Shown in pieces: positions 44,438 to 53,397 of a DNA stretch of 64,000 bases (positions are counted from its first letter, which is position 1; each line of letters opens with the position of its first letter). Position numbers and translations under genes: made by a program. Below the pieces are notes generated by a model that saw only the letters and a list, made by a program, of their open reading frames with translations, was not told the DNA's origin and made no database searches. Origin of the DNA: JTS-RE37 sp963756115 (GTDB taxonomy: Bacteria > Bacteroidota > Bacteroidia > Flavobacteriales > Flavobacteriaceae); NCBI GenBank assembly GCA_963756115.1, contig CAVWMN010000009.1:124001-188000 (forward strand). Reading direction: 5' to 3'.

Positions 44438-44486
44438 CTGTCATCCCGACTTAGCGAAAAGTGATTTGTAAAAGCAAATCATTTTT
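44438..44486 (+). terminator. CTGTCATCCCGAC box with hairpin, copy 3
   Basis: The box (44438-44450) is followed by a 12-bp stem, AAAAGTGATTTG with CAAATCATTTTT (one G-T pair), which runs directly into T residues. It lies 190 bp after copy 2. Confidence 0.55.
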
Positions 44487-44774
44487 TGTTTCCAAATATC
44501 CAATCAATCACATTTTGCCTAATCATTTAGGAGAAAATTGAGCAGGTGCCGGCCATCAATTTAAAATTTCCGCTGGGTTTTAAAGAATATTTGGATTCGG
44601 CCGAAATCTGGATTCTTACCACCAGTTGCAAACTGGAGACAGCGTTATGCTTTGGTTCCTGCCCCGGATGCAAACTGGCGTCAGCTGGGGGTAACCGCGA
44701 TTCTTAGCAGCAGTTGCAAAATGGCCTGCTCATTGGATATAAACAAAATAATTATTCTATAAATTGAGTATTAA

Positions 44775-44981
44775 TATCCCAAAAATATTATTATTGGAGA
44801 TAATAATACCCAAAATGAAAACCAGCTATCCTATTTCCAGCCAGAACCCTGGCAAGTGTATTCGGAAGCGACGATACCTCTAAAAAAGGGACAGACAATT
44901 CAAATCAATGGGCATGAAATTGGCTATCGGCCAACTGAAAAAACACTTAAATACGGATCAAATTTTTGCGGTCCTTTTTGA
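44775..44981 (+). pseudogene. Open remnant, C-terminal end of an unknown protein
   Basis: A stop-free frame of 68 residues without a proper start (ends with WQVYSEATIPLKKGQTIQ and NGHEIGYRPTEKTLKYGS) has clear coding character. It probably is the last part of a gene whose 5' end was lost. The family was not recognised. The sulfatase gene starts 68 bp after it. Confidence 0.4.
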
Positions 44982-45049
44982 TTAAAAAATAATAAATAGA
45001 ACGATAATTTAAAAAGTACATTGCCATAAATAACAAATCCAGATAAAAC

Positions 45050-46711
45050 ATGAAAAACACATGGTTCATCCTCATAGGCCTTTGTCTGCTGATTTCCTGC
45101 GGTAGTGATGGCGATAAAAAGAATCAGAATCAACCAAACGGAAGTGAAAGTAGACCTAATATCGTATTTATCATTAGTGATGATCATGCCTACCAGGCCA
45201 TAAGTGCATATGGCGGCAGATTGGCTGAGGTTGCACCAACACCCAACATCGACAGGATAGCAAAAGAGGGCATGCTTTTCAACCGTTGCCTGGTTACAAA
45301 TTCAATTTGCGGACCATCAAGAGCAGCCATACTAACTGGCAAGTATAGCCATATGAATGGTTTCATTGACAATACGTTTGGTTCAAAGTTCGACTTTGAC
45401 CAACAGACTTTTGGTGAACTGTTACAACAAGCAGGATATAAAACCGGGGTCTTGGGTAAATTACATCTTGGACAAACCCCCACCAAAGGTTTTGATTATA
45501 TAGACATATTGCCAGGGCAAGGGGCATATTACAATCCGATGTTCATAAACAAAGAGGGGCAATACCAATTAGAAGGATATACTACCGAGATAATTACTGA
45601 TAAGGCTATCGCCTGGATAGATTCTGTAAAAGCCAAAGGCCAGCCTTTTATGTTGTTTCTGGGACATAAATCCCCTCACAGGGCATGGCAACCCGGTCCT
45701 AACGAATTAGGTATGTATGAAAATGTAGAGATTCCAGAACCTACAACACTTTTTGATGATTATTCCGGAAACAGGGAGGTAGCTGCCATGAATTACATGT
45801 CAATTTCAGAGGCTATGAAAATGGAACAAGATCTTAAGATTACGGACCAACCACAAATGGGGTTTACCGAGGAACAGCAAAAAAAGTGGGACGCTGTCTA
45901 TGGTCCTATAAACGAAAAATTTAAAAAAGACAACCCTAAAGGTGATGACCTTACAAGGTTTAAGTATCAGCGTTATATGCGAGATTATTTAGCATGTATT
46001 GCAGGAGTTGACAAAGGTGTTGGTAGTGTAATGGACTACTTAAAAGAGGCGGGGCTTGATGAAAATACTATTGTTATATATACCTCAGACCAAGGTTTTT
46101 ATTTGGGAGAGCATGGTTGGTTCGATAAAAGATGGATGTATAAAGAATCTTTACGCACACCATTGATTGTCAAGTGGCCTGGAAAAGTAAAAGCAGGGAC
46201 AATCAATAATGACCTGGTATCCAACCTTGATTTTGCCGAAACCTTTTTGGACATCGCTCAAACGGACATTCCAGCCGATATGCAGGGAGAAAGCCTTCTA
46301 CCTGTATTGAAAGGGGATACGCCTTCGGATTGGAGAAAGGCACATTATTATCATTATTACGAACATCCTTCAGAACATGATGTTCGACGTCACTATGGTA
46401 TCACCACCGATACGTACAAATTAATACATTTCTATTACGATTTGGATAAATGGGAGTTATACGATTTGGAGAAAGACCCTAATGAATTACAGAACATGTA
46501 TGGAGAACCTGCATATGCAAAAATTCAGGACGAGCTTCATAGAGAACTCGAGAAATTAAGGATAAAATATGAGGACAATGACTCGTTGAATCAGCAATAT
46601 ATAAGGGACTATAATGAGCGGGTAAAAACGAATCCTATAATTGAATATTGGAAACTACCACCGGATGAGATGAGAAAATTGTACCAGGAATATTTAAAAA
46701 GCCAGGAATAG
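45050..46711 (+). CDS. Sulfatase lipoprotein, isolated
   Basis: 553 residues, lipobox at Cys17 (LLISCGSDGD). The catalytic core has D44-D45 (FIISDDHAYQAISAYGG), the formylglycine motif C87-G-P-S-R with ILTGKYSHMNGF, GVLGKLHLGQ, FLGHKSPHRAWQP and YTSDQGFYLGEHGWFDKRWMYKES. The last block and the length resemble the N-acetylglucosamine-6-sulfatase-like group (choline-sulfatase/mucin-desulfating type). It is more divergent from the four sulfatases of the main locus than they are within their types. It has no glycan genes next to it, and the operator of the main locus was not found upstream. Confidence 0.92.
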   Translation: MKNTWFILIGLCLLISCGSDGDKKNQNQPNGSESRPNIVFIISDDHAYQAISAYGGRLAEVAPTPNIDRIAKEGMLFNRCLVTNSICGPSRAAILTGKYSHMNGFIDNTFGSKFDFDQQTFGELLQQAGYKTGVLGKLHLGQTPTKGFDYIDILPGQGAYYNPMFINKEGQYQLEGYTTEIITDKAIAWIDSVKAKGQPFMLFLGHKSPHRAWQPGPNELGMYENVEIPEPTTLFDDYSGNREVAAMNYMSISEAMKMEQDLKITDQPQMGFTEEQQKKWDAVYGPINEKFKKDNPKGDDLTRFKYQRYMRDYLACIAGVDKGVGSVMDYLKEAGLDENTIVIYTSDQGFYLGEHGWFDKRWMYKESLRTPLIVKWPGKVKAGTINNDLVSNLDFAETFLDIAQTDIPADMQGESLLPVLKGDTPSDWRKAHYYHYYEHPSEHDVRRHYGITTDTYKLIHFYYDLDKWELYDLEKDPNELQNMYGEPAYAKIQDELHRELEKLRIKYEDNDSLNQQYIRDYNERVKTNPIIEYWKLPPDEMRKLYQEYLKSQE

Positions 46712-46930
46712 ATATGTTATCTATACCTTCCACTTGACCAATTTTTTACAAGACGATACTATGAGCTGAAATCTTTGTCCATTTATTTTTTTTAGATTTT
46801 CAGCTTGTACGTTTTAAGCATCTCTTACCTCCAGTTATAATGGCGGTAGCCGGGAACCCAACCTTGCTGTTACATAACCCGCAATTGACTGTGTCAATAG
46901 GTCTGGTGCCTTGTAATCAACATGTATGGC

Positions 46931-47326
46931 TCATTCACCAGCATCAATTTCATTAAATCCCTTCGAACTTAACTTGCCGGCATCCCCGGCAGCTACTTCA
47001 ACCTCAATGTACTTAGGCTTTTTGCAAGCCTCTTCCGCATCACCACAACTATGCGAGGATAATCCTGAATTACCCAATTTGCAATAGCAATCCATACCCT
47101 TCTTTGCACATTCACAGTTTTTTTCCGGACTGGAATAGATAGTTATCGTTTCAGCAGTAACACCTGCATCGGCGAGATATTTTCCTACATTTTCTTTGGG
47201 GGACTCACTGAGGTTTGCCTCAAGGATTGGATCGTTTATGGTCTCATCGTATCCCAATTTTACTGTCTCCTGGCAGGAAGTTCCCAAGACAACGAGCAGG
47301 AGCAACAGGTATGATCGAATTATCAT
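46931..47326 (-). CDS. Small Cys-rich lipoprotein
   Basis: 131 residues. A lipoprotein signal ends at about Cys18 (VLGTSCQET). The middle holds eight Cys in about 40 residues (NCECAKKGMDCYCKLGN, SHSCGDAEEACKK), which could bind metal or form disulfides. No family was recognised. It is convergent with the sulfatase before it, with no obvious partner. Confidence 0.7.
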   Translation of the reverse strand: MIIRSYLLLLLVVLGTSCQETVKLGYDETINDPILEANLSESPKENVGKYLADAGVTAETITIYSSPEKNCECAKKGMDCYCKLGNSGLSSHSCGDAEEACKKPKYIEVEVAAGDAGKLSSKGFNEIDAGE

Positions 47327-47782
47327 TTTGCCGTAATTTAAAATTATTGTTATTGGTATGTTGAATCGTTAAAACCAAAGGAACTTATAAATGGGTACCT
47401 GCAAACTCAGAATTTCCAACGAATGCCAAATTATGCACGTCCTTGCATTTGAACTTCGCGCTATTTCGCTACTGTTTTACTAATGATTATTTTCAATTGT
47501 AAAAGGCTAACAGGATCAATTGTATTAAAAAAAGTAATCGGGTAACTATAGATTTGTACGGTTGGTAGTCTTAAACGTATAACTGGATTATGATTCGTTT
47601 AATTGGGATGTGCCGACACAAAAATCGCGGACAATTCACCATAGCCATAAGTGCAGACAGGCCGTTAGTTGGTATTTTTTGAGCAATGCCCCCTTATAAA
47701 TTCAAAAATTTCGGCGTAGGCTTCCGTTTTATGTTTAATTTAATGCTTTACTATGCGAATTTATTAAAAGCCTTATACCATT
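47327..47782. other. Intergenic, no gene seen
   Basis: No convincing coding frame, repeat or strong hairpin was recognised between the divergent lipoprotein and oxidoreductase genes. Promoters for both should lie here. The base composition begins to rise in G+C after this stretch. Confidence 0.5.
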
Positions 47783-49246
47783 ATGACAACAAAGAACACA
47801 TCACATCCAAACAGCAGAAGAAGGTTTATCAAAAATACTGCTGCTGCCGGTGCGGCTATAACCATTGTTCCCCGCCATGTACTGGGCGGCCCCGGTTTTG
47901 TGGCACCCAGCGACAAACTACTGGTTGCCGGCATAGGCGTCGGTGGAAAAGGAGAGAGCGATATTGCGAATTTTGCGAAATCCGGAAAGGCGGAAATTGC
48001 ATTTTTATGCGATGTGGACGATGCCCGGGCTGCCAGCTCCATCGAACGCTTCCCAAAAGCCAAGTACTACAAGGACTGGCGGGAACTGTATGATAAGGAA
48101 GGAAAGAACTTCGATGCCGTTTCTGTCTCCACCCCGGACCACACGCATGCCATTGCAACGCTTCCCGGGATGGAAATGGGCAAGGCGGTATACGTGCAGA
48201 AGCCGCTGACCCACGATATTTTTGAAGCACGGAAGCTTACGGAAGCTGCCGAAAAATATAAAGTAGTGACCCAAATGGGAAACCAGGGAGCCTCCTCGGA
48301 CGGGGTGCGTATCCTGCGGGAGTGGTATAATGCCGGAATCATTGGAAACGTCCATACCGTATATTGCTGGACAAACCGGCCGGTATGGCCCCAGGGCATC
48401 CCCTGGCCTGATGCCAAGGCAGAAGTCCCAAAGGGACTCAGCTGGGATTTGTGGCTGGGAACAGCGCCGTATAAGGATTATATCAATGGCCTGGTTCCCT
48501 TTAACTGGAGAGGTTGGTGGGATTATGGCACCGGGGCCCTTGGGGATATGGGGTGCCACCTGGTGGAAGCCCCATACCGGGTGCTTGACCTCAAATATCC
48601 GAAGGATGTGCAGTGCAGCGTCGGCAGCGTGTATGTGGGAGAATTCCAACGGGGTTACTTCCCCGAAAGCTGCCCGCCTTCCAGCCATGTGACCATGACA
48701 TTCCCAAAAACTGATAAAACCACCGGAGATATCGTAATGCATTGGATGGATGGGGGGATACAACCCACCCGGCCGGAAGAACTCGGACCCAATGAAGTCT
48801 TTGGCGACGGTGGCAATGGGGTCCTGTTCATAGGGGATAAAGGAAAAATGATGTGCAGCACCTACGGGGAAAACCCCAGGTTACTGCCGACTTCCAAAAC
48901 GGAGGAAACCAAGGTGGCCCAGGAATTTGAACGGGTACCTGGCGGGGCTGAAGGGCACTACGCCCAATGGGTCGAAGCCGCCCTGGCAGGGTACGGTAAA
49001 AAAGAGTTGAGTGCACCTTTTGAAATAGCGGGACCTTTGACAGAAACGTTGCTGATTGCCAACCTGGCTATCAGGGGATATGATATCCGCACCGAAAAAA
49101 CAAGTACCAACGGACGTGACAATTACGACTATCCTGCACGGAATGTACAATTGGTCTGGGATCCGGCAGCGATGCGCGTGACCAACCTCGAGGAGGTCAA
49201 CCAATTTGTAAAACGCGATTACCGATCGCCCTGGACACTTAGTTAG
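47783..49246 (+). CDS. Tat-exported Gfo/Idh/MocA-family oxidoreductase
   Basis: 487 residues. The N-terminus has a twin-arginine-like signal (SRRRFIKNTAAAGAAITIVPRHVLGG). The Rossmann part (LLVAGIGVGGKGESDIANF, AFLCDVDDARA, DAVSVSTPDHTHA, VQKPLTHD) binds NAD(P). The C-terminal part (WWDYGTGALGDMGCHLVEAPYRVL) is the substrate domain with the GDMGCH block. Proteins of this type are common in Bacteroidota and Planctomycetota and act on sugars or inositols in the periplasm; the substrate here is unknown. A strong terminator follows 16 bp after the stop, so it is a single-gene unit. Confidence 0.92.
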   Translation: MTTKNTSHPNSRRRFIKNTAAAGAAITIVPRHVLGGPGFVAPSDKLLVAGIGVGGKGESDIANFAKSGKAEIAFLCDVDDARAASSIERFPKAKYYKDWRELYDKEGKNFDAVSVSTPDHTHAIATLPGMEMGKAVYVQKPLTHDIFEARKLTEAAEKYKVVTQMGNQGASSDGVRILREWYNAGIIGNVHTVYCWTNRPVWPQGIPWPDAKAEVPKGLSWDLWLGTAPYKDYINGLVPFNWRGWWDYGTGALGDMGCHLVEAPYRVLDLKYPKDVQCSVGSVYVGEFQRGYFPESCPPSSHVTMTFPKTDKTTGDIVMHWMDGGIQPTRPEELGPNEVFGDGGNGVLFIGDKGKMMCSTYGENPRLLPTSKTEETKVAQEFERVPGGAEGHYAQWVEAALAGYGKKELSAPFEIAGPLTETLLIANLAIRGYDIRTEKTSTNGRDNYDYPARNVQLVWDPAAMRVTNLEEVNQFVKRDYRSPWTLS

Positions 49247-49261
49247 CAGAATGCATGGTGC

Positions 49262-49305
49262 CAATAAATAACACTGGAATCGCTGGATTTCAGTGTTATT
49301 TATTG
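49262..49305 (+). terminator. Strong terminator after the oxidoreductase gene
   Basis: A 15-bp perfect stem (49262-49276 with 49291-49305) and a 14-nt loop, with an AT-rich base. The symmetry makes it usable on both strands. Confidence 0.75.
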
Positions 49306-49565
49306 TATTCCTCGGACCTTGACAGCTGAGGAGAACCCCATTAGGCAAGAAATGCGCATCTTTATTTAATCCTGGTCAATGCTGGTCCAAAGCGGCATTG
49401 ATGGGTTGACCGCCATCTTTATAAAGGGCGCCCAAATTAAGATAGGGGGGGATTTTCAGTTCCTTGTGCTTTCAAACCCCCGCAGATTAAAAGATCAGTT
49501 CGGGAAAAAATCGGCGCCAAAGTTCCGCAAATGGATATATTTGCCGGGAACCATTTTTAATTTAA
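49306..49565. other. Intergenic, no gene seen
   Basis: A 66-codon frame at 49379-49579 overlaps the next gene and has no family-like content. It may be a relic; no further signal was recognised. Confidence 0.45.
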
Positions 49566-50870
49566 ATGATGATGATTAAGAACAACATGTTTTTTATACT
49601 GGTATTGACAGCTTTCCTTTCGTATGGCCAGCAAAACAAAACGGAAAAGAAAATAATCAAAGCCATTGATATCCATACAGATGGCGCATTGGAATTATTA
49701 AAGGAAGCTGTTGCCATTAACAGTGGCACCCTAAATTTAGGGGGGGTCCAAAAAGTAGGGCAACTTTTTAAGTCGGAATTGGACAAACTTGGTTTTGATA
49801 CCCGGCTTACTTCCGGTGATGCCTATGGCCGTGGCGGGCATCTTATCGCAACAAGAACCGGAAAAAAAGGACCTAAATTAGTGCTTATCGGACATTTGGA
49901 TACCGTTTTTGAATTGGACAGTCCCTTCCAGGGATATGAGATGCTGAACGATTCCATCATGCGGGGGCCGGGCGTCAGCGATATGAAGGGGGGTGATGTG
50001 ATCATTATATTGGCGATGCAGGCATTGAAAGATGCGAATGTCCTGGACCAGATGAACATCGAGATCATCATGACAGGGGACGAAGAAAAGAGTGGCGACC
50101 CCCTTGAATTATCCAAGAAAGACCTGATCGATGCCGCCAAAAGGGCCGACATTGCCCTGGGCTTTGAAAACGCGGATGGCAATTCGGAAACCATTGTGGT
50201 GTCCAGGCGCGGTTCCGCGGATTGGGAATTGACGGTGAGCGGAAATGCGGCCCATTCTTCCCAGATTTTTACAGATAAAGTAGGCGTGGGCGCGATCTAT
50301 GAAACCTCCAGGATCCTGAATGAATTTTACCAGCAGTTGTCAGAAATGGAAAACCTTACATTTAATCCCGGCTATATAATTGGTGGCACATCCCTGGAAC
50401 CCAATGCGGAACTGACCGGTGGCGCCGCCCTGGGAAAAACCAATGTTGTTGCCCAAAAAACGCAGGTTCGCGGTGATATCAGGGCGGTATCATTGCAACA
50501 ATTGGAAGAGGCAAAATCCATCATGGAAACGATTGTATCGGAAAATTATCCGGGCACACAAGCACGAATCATTTTTGGTGATGGCGGGTATCCCCCCTTA
50601 GCGGCAACCGAGGGCAACCAGGAATTGCTGGAAACGTACAGCCAGGTAAGCAAGGATCTGGGTTTTGGCCCGGTAAGCGCTGTCAACCCGAGAAATGCCG
50701 GTGCAGCGGATATTTCCTTCACTTCCGGGCATGTGGCCATGGCCATAGACGGCTTGGGACTTACGGGTGGCGGCAATGATCATACGGTTGATGAAACCGG
50801 AAACCTGAACCACATTTCCAGACAGGCCAAAAGGGCCGCAGTGCTCATATATCGTCTTTTTGCTAATTAG
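49566..50870 (+). CDS. M20-family carboxypeptidase, glutamate carboxypeptidase type
   Basis: 434 residues with a signal peptide (about 1-24, ending SYGQQ). The start may be any of three consecutive in-frame ATGs. The M20 zinc site is complete: H and D in IGHLDTVFE, D in GPGVSDMKGGD, the Glu pair in GDEEKSGDP, and the last His in GGGNDHTVDETG. GNAAHSSQIF belongs to the dimerisation domain. It is exported, probably periplasmic, and removes C-terminal residues from peptides or folate-like compounds, as carboxypeptidase G2 does. It has no operon partner. Confidence 0.9.
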   Translation: MMMIKNNMFFILVLTAFLSYGQQNKTEKKIIKAIDIHTDGALELLKEAVAINSGTLNLGGVQKVGQLFKSELDKLGFDTRLTSGDAYGRGGHLIATRTGKKGPKLVLIGHLDTVFELDSPFQGYEMLNDSIMRGPGVSDMKGGDVIIILAMQALKDANVLDQMNIEIIMTGDEEKSGDPLELSKKDLIDAAKRADIALGFENADGNSETIVVSRRGSADWELTVSGNAAHSSQIFTDKVGVGAIYETSRILNEFYQQLSEMENLTFNPGYIIGGTSLEPNAELTGGAALGKTNVVAQKTQVRGDIRAVSLQQLEEAKSIMETIVSENYPGTQARIIFGDGGYPPLAATEGNQELLETYSQVSKDLGFGPVSAVNPRNAGAADISFTSGHVAMAIDGLGLTGGGNDHTVDETGNLNHISRQAKRAAVLIYRLFAN

Positions 50871-51020
50871 GTCGCGGGAGTTACAGCTCCTGCTTCTAAT
50901 AATAAATACGCGTATCTTTTAATGGGAGCGTTCCTGAACATGTTTAGTTAATTTAAAAACCGCTCATAAAACAATGGCTATCCGGAGCGATCCAGGTTCG
51001 ATTTAACATCAGATGCTTGC

Positions 51021-51044
51021 ATATATTTGATATATCAAATATAT
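51021..51044. promoter_or_regulatory. Perfect 24-bp palindrome upstream of the molybdenum hydroxylase genes
   Basis: ATATATTTGATA followed directly by its complement, in the 301-bp gap before the operon (128 bp upstream of the first start). It is a likely binding site of a dimeric regulator, with the core TTTGATATATCAAA. Confidence 0.55.
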
Positions 51045-51171
51045 TTGTTTCGATTGAGCTGATTGCTGAGGCGTCGAGGTTCCGGCCTTATTCATTCTAT
51101 CTACTGTACTGGCTGCTGTCTGCCGGGAGAAAAATAGCCAGGAATATGGTGCGATCACTAAACGAGTGTGA

Positions 51172-53397
51172 ATGATTAAAAGAAGAGATTTCATTAAAAC
51201 CGGCGCTTTGGCCACAGGTGGGCTGATCATAGGGGTCAACATTTCCTGTACCGAAAGGCCCATGGTAAAAATAGTCCCGGGACAGCTGCACGAGTTCAAC
51301 GCCTACCTGGGCATCGACCGGAATGGAATCGTCAGGATCATGAACCCGGTACCGGAAATAGGGCAGGGGGTAAAAACTGCGCTCCCCATGCTGGTTGCCG
51401 AAGAATTGGGTGTTGATTGGAAAAAGGTCATCGTTGAACAGGCCCCCGCTGGCATCCGGTATGGAGGAAACGACCAACGGGCGGCCGGGAGCAACAGCGT
51501 TCGAATCTATTGGGAACCCATGCGAAAAGCCGGTGCCATAGCCCGGGAAATGCTATTGCAGGCAGCAGCCACACAGTGGTCCCTGTTAAAAAACCAATGC
51601 TCAGTGGATAACGGAAAAGTCCTCAATTCTGTGAACAGCAAGACACTGGGTTTCGGGGAGTTGGCAGAACGAGCTGCCACCCAGGAAATACCGGGGGAAG
51701 TTACCCTCAAAAACCCCCGGGATTTTACCATCATAGGCACTTCGGTAAGCAATCCGGATATCAAAAGTATCCTCCATGGTTCCGCAATTTTCGGTCAGGA
51801 TGTCCGGATCCCGGGAATGCTATATGCTTCCATGGAAAAATGTGATACCTATGGGGGCACCGTAGTTTCCTTTGATGATACCGAAACGTTAGCTGTTGCC
51901 GGGGTCCAAAAGGTTTTTAAGGTCCCATTCCATGGCAATTCAGAAAGACCGTTTTGCAGGGAAGGGGTCGTCGTGATCGGGACTTCAGCCTGGGCAGTCC
52001 TCCAGGGGAGAAAAGCGCTGCAGATAGCATGGGATACGGGACCAAACCTCCGGGAAAGCACCAATGCGCTGCATATAGCAGCTAACCGCCAGGTGGAATC
52101 TAAAGGTACAACGGAAGTGAAGAATGAAGGGGACGTGTATCAGAAGTTACATGACGCGGACAGTACCATCCTTCAGGCTACCTACCATGTACCGTTTATT
52201 GGGCATATCCCGCTTGAAACCGTCAATTGTACCATTGATCTCAAAGATGAAAGCTGTGAAATATGGACTACCAGCCAGGTACCGTATGCCGACCTTAATT
52301 TTCTTTCCGGATTCCTGGAACTGCCTGCCGAAAGTATCAGGCTGAATGTGACCAGGATAGGAGGGGGCTTCGGAAGAAGGCTGGGACCTGATTTTACTAT
52401 TGAAGCTGCTAAGATCGCCAAAGAAATTAAAAAACCGGTACACTATTTCTGGACCCGGGAGGATGATATAAAATATGATGCCTACCGCCCCTTCAGCTAT
52501 CATAAGATGATGGCTGCTTATAACCAGGAAGGGGAAATTACCTGCTGGCTACACAGACAGGCCGGCACCTCCAGATATGCTTTCCGGCCCAATGTGGAAG
52601 CGTATTTATCGGAGTTTTTTCCCAATCATTTTCCTGCGAACCTCGTTGCGGATTTCAGGCAGGAATATTCGTTGGTGGAATCAAATATCAACCGTTCACT
52701 GATAAGGGCACCCGGGAATAATGCCCTTGCTTTTCCGGTAGAATGCTTTATGGATGAACTGGCACATGCCTCAGGCCGGGATCCGCTTGAATACAGGTTG
52801 TCACTACTGGGAGCAGAAAACCGGGATTTTCCGTTTGATGCAGAATCCGGGTCAGTTATCAGTACAGGAAGGATGCGACAGGTTCTTTTAAAGGCCGCGG
52901 AACAGGCCGGATGGGGCAAATCACTTGTAGCTGGCCGGGGTTTAGGGATTGCCGGCTATTTTACATTTGATACCTATGTTGCCCACGTAGCCGAGGTATC
53001 GGTGGATAGGAGTACAGGTAATTTGACGATTTATAATTTTACATCTGCCGTTGATTGCGGACAGGTGCTTAACAGGGACGGGGTGATAGCCCAGACCGAG
53101 GGTGCCATTATGGATGGCCTGGGTGCAGCCCTCTACCAGGAAATAACCATCACAGATGGCAAGACAAACCAGCATACATTAAGTGGACACGGTATTCTCA
53201 GGATAGCAGATGCCCCCCAAAAAATCGATGTCCATATCATTAAAAACGATCACCCTCCAACAGGCATGGGGGAGCCTCCCTATCCACCGGTTGCACCGGC
53301 ATTGTGCAATGCCATATTTGCTGCGTGCGGCATCCGGATCCGTAAACTCCCCATTAAAGATCAACTTAAAACATATTCAAATAATGGCAAAGTTTGA
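51172..53397 (+). CDS. Molybdenum hydroxylase large subunit (IorB/xanthine-dehydrogenase family), Tat-exported
   Basis: 741 residues. A twin-arginine signal (KRRDFIKTGALATGGLIIG) leads into two aldehyde-oxidase/xanthine-dehydrogenase molybdopterin-binding domains. The pterin-binding GGGFGRRLGPD block and the C-terminal active-site Glu in GMGEPPYPPVAPALCNA are present. This resembles the large subunit of isoquinoline 1-oxidoreductase and of periplasmic aldehyde oxidoreductases. It should oxidise an aldehyde or N-heterocycle in the periplasm with electrons passed to the small subunit. Its stop overlaps the next gene by 14 nt. No FAD subunit or cofactor-insertion gene is in view. Confidence 0.92.
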   Translation: MIKRRDFIKTGALATGGLIIGVNISCTERPMVKIVPGQLHEFNAYLGIDRNGIVRIMNPVPEIGQGVKTALPMLVAEELGVDWKKVIVEQAPAGIRYGGNDQRAAGSNSVRIYWEPMRKAGAIAREMLLQAAATQWSLLKNQCSVDNGKVLNSVNSKTLGFGELAERAATQEIPGEVTLKNPRDFTIIGTSVSNPDIKSILHGSAIFGQDVRIPGMLYASMEKCDTYGGTVVSFDDTETLAVAGVQKVFKVPFHGNSERPFCREGVVVIGTSAWAVLQGRKALQIAWDTGPNLRESTNALHIAANRQVESKGTTEVKNEGDVYQKLHDADSTILQATYHVPFIGHIPLETVNCTIDLKDESCEIWTTSQVPYADLNFLSGFLELPAESIRLNVTRIGGGFGRRLGPDFTIEAAKIAKEIKKPVHYFWTREDDIKYDAYRPFSYHKMMAAYNQEGEITCWLHRQAGTSRYAFRPNVEAYLSEFFPNHFPANLVADFRQEYSLVESNINRSLIRAPGNNALAFPVECFMDELAHASGRDPLEYRLSLLGAENRDFPFDAESGSVISTGRMRQVLLKAAEQAGWGKSLVAGRGLGIAGYFTFDTYVAHVAEVSVDRSTGNLTIYNFTSAVDCGQVLNRDGVIAQTEGAIMDGLGAALYQEITITDGKTNQHTLSGHGILRIADAPQKIDVHIIKNDHPPTGMGEPPYPPVAPALCNAIFAACGIRIRKLPIKDQLKTYSNNGKV

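Larger units (their letters stand above)
43782..44774. other. Gene-poor stretch with hairpins and short repeats
   Basis: No intact gene seen. It contains an inverted repeat CAATAAAAA (43972-43980 with 44006-44014), two CTGTCATCCCGAC boxes with hairpins (next entries), a 12-bp palindrome CCTGCCGGCAGG (44391-44402) and a 26-nt direct repeat with three mismatches (44611-44636 and 44699-44724, GATTCTTA to TTGCAAA). It resembles the debris left by mobile elements. Confidence 0.6.

Noticed and set aside
44924..45187. 87-codon minus-strand frame overlapping the sulfatase start
   Set aside because: It lies opposite the sulfatase signal peptide; its hydrophobic content is a mirror of that coding sequence.
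49379..49579. 66-codon frame before the M20 carboxypeptidase
   Set aside because: It overlaps the next gene's start and has no conserved features; at most a relic.
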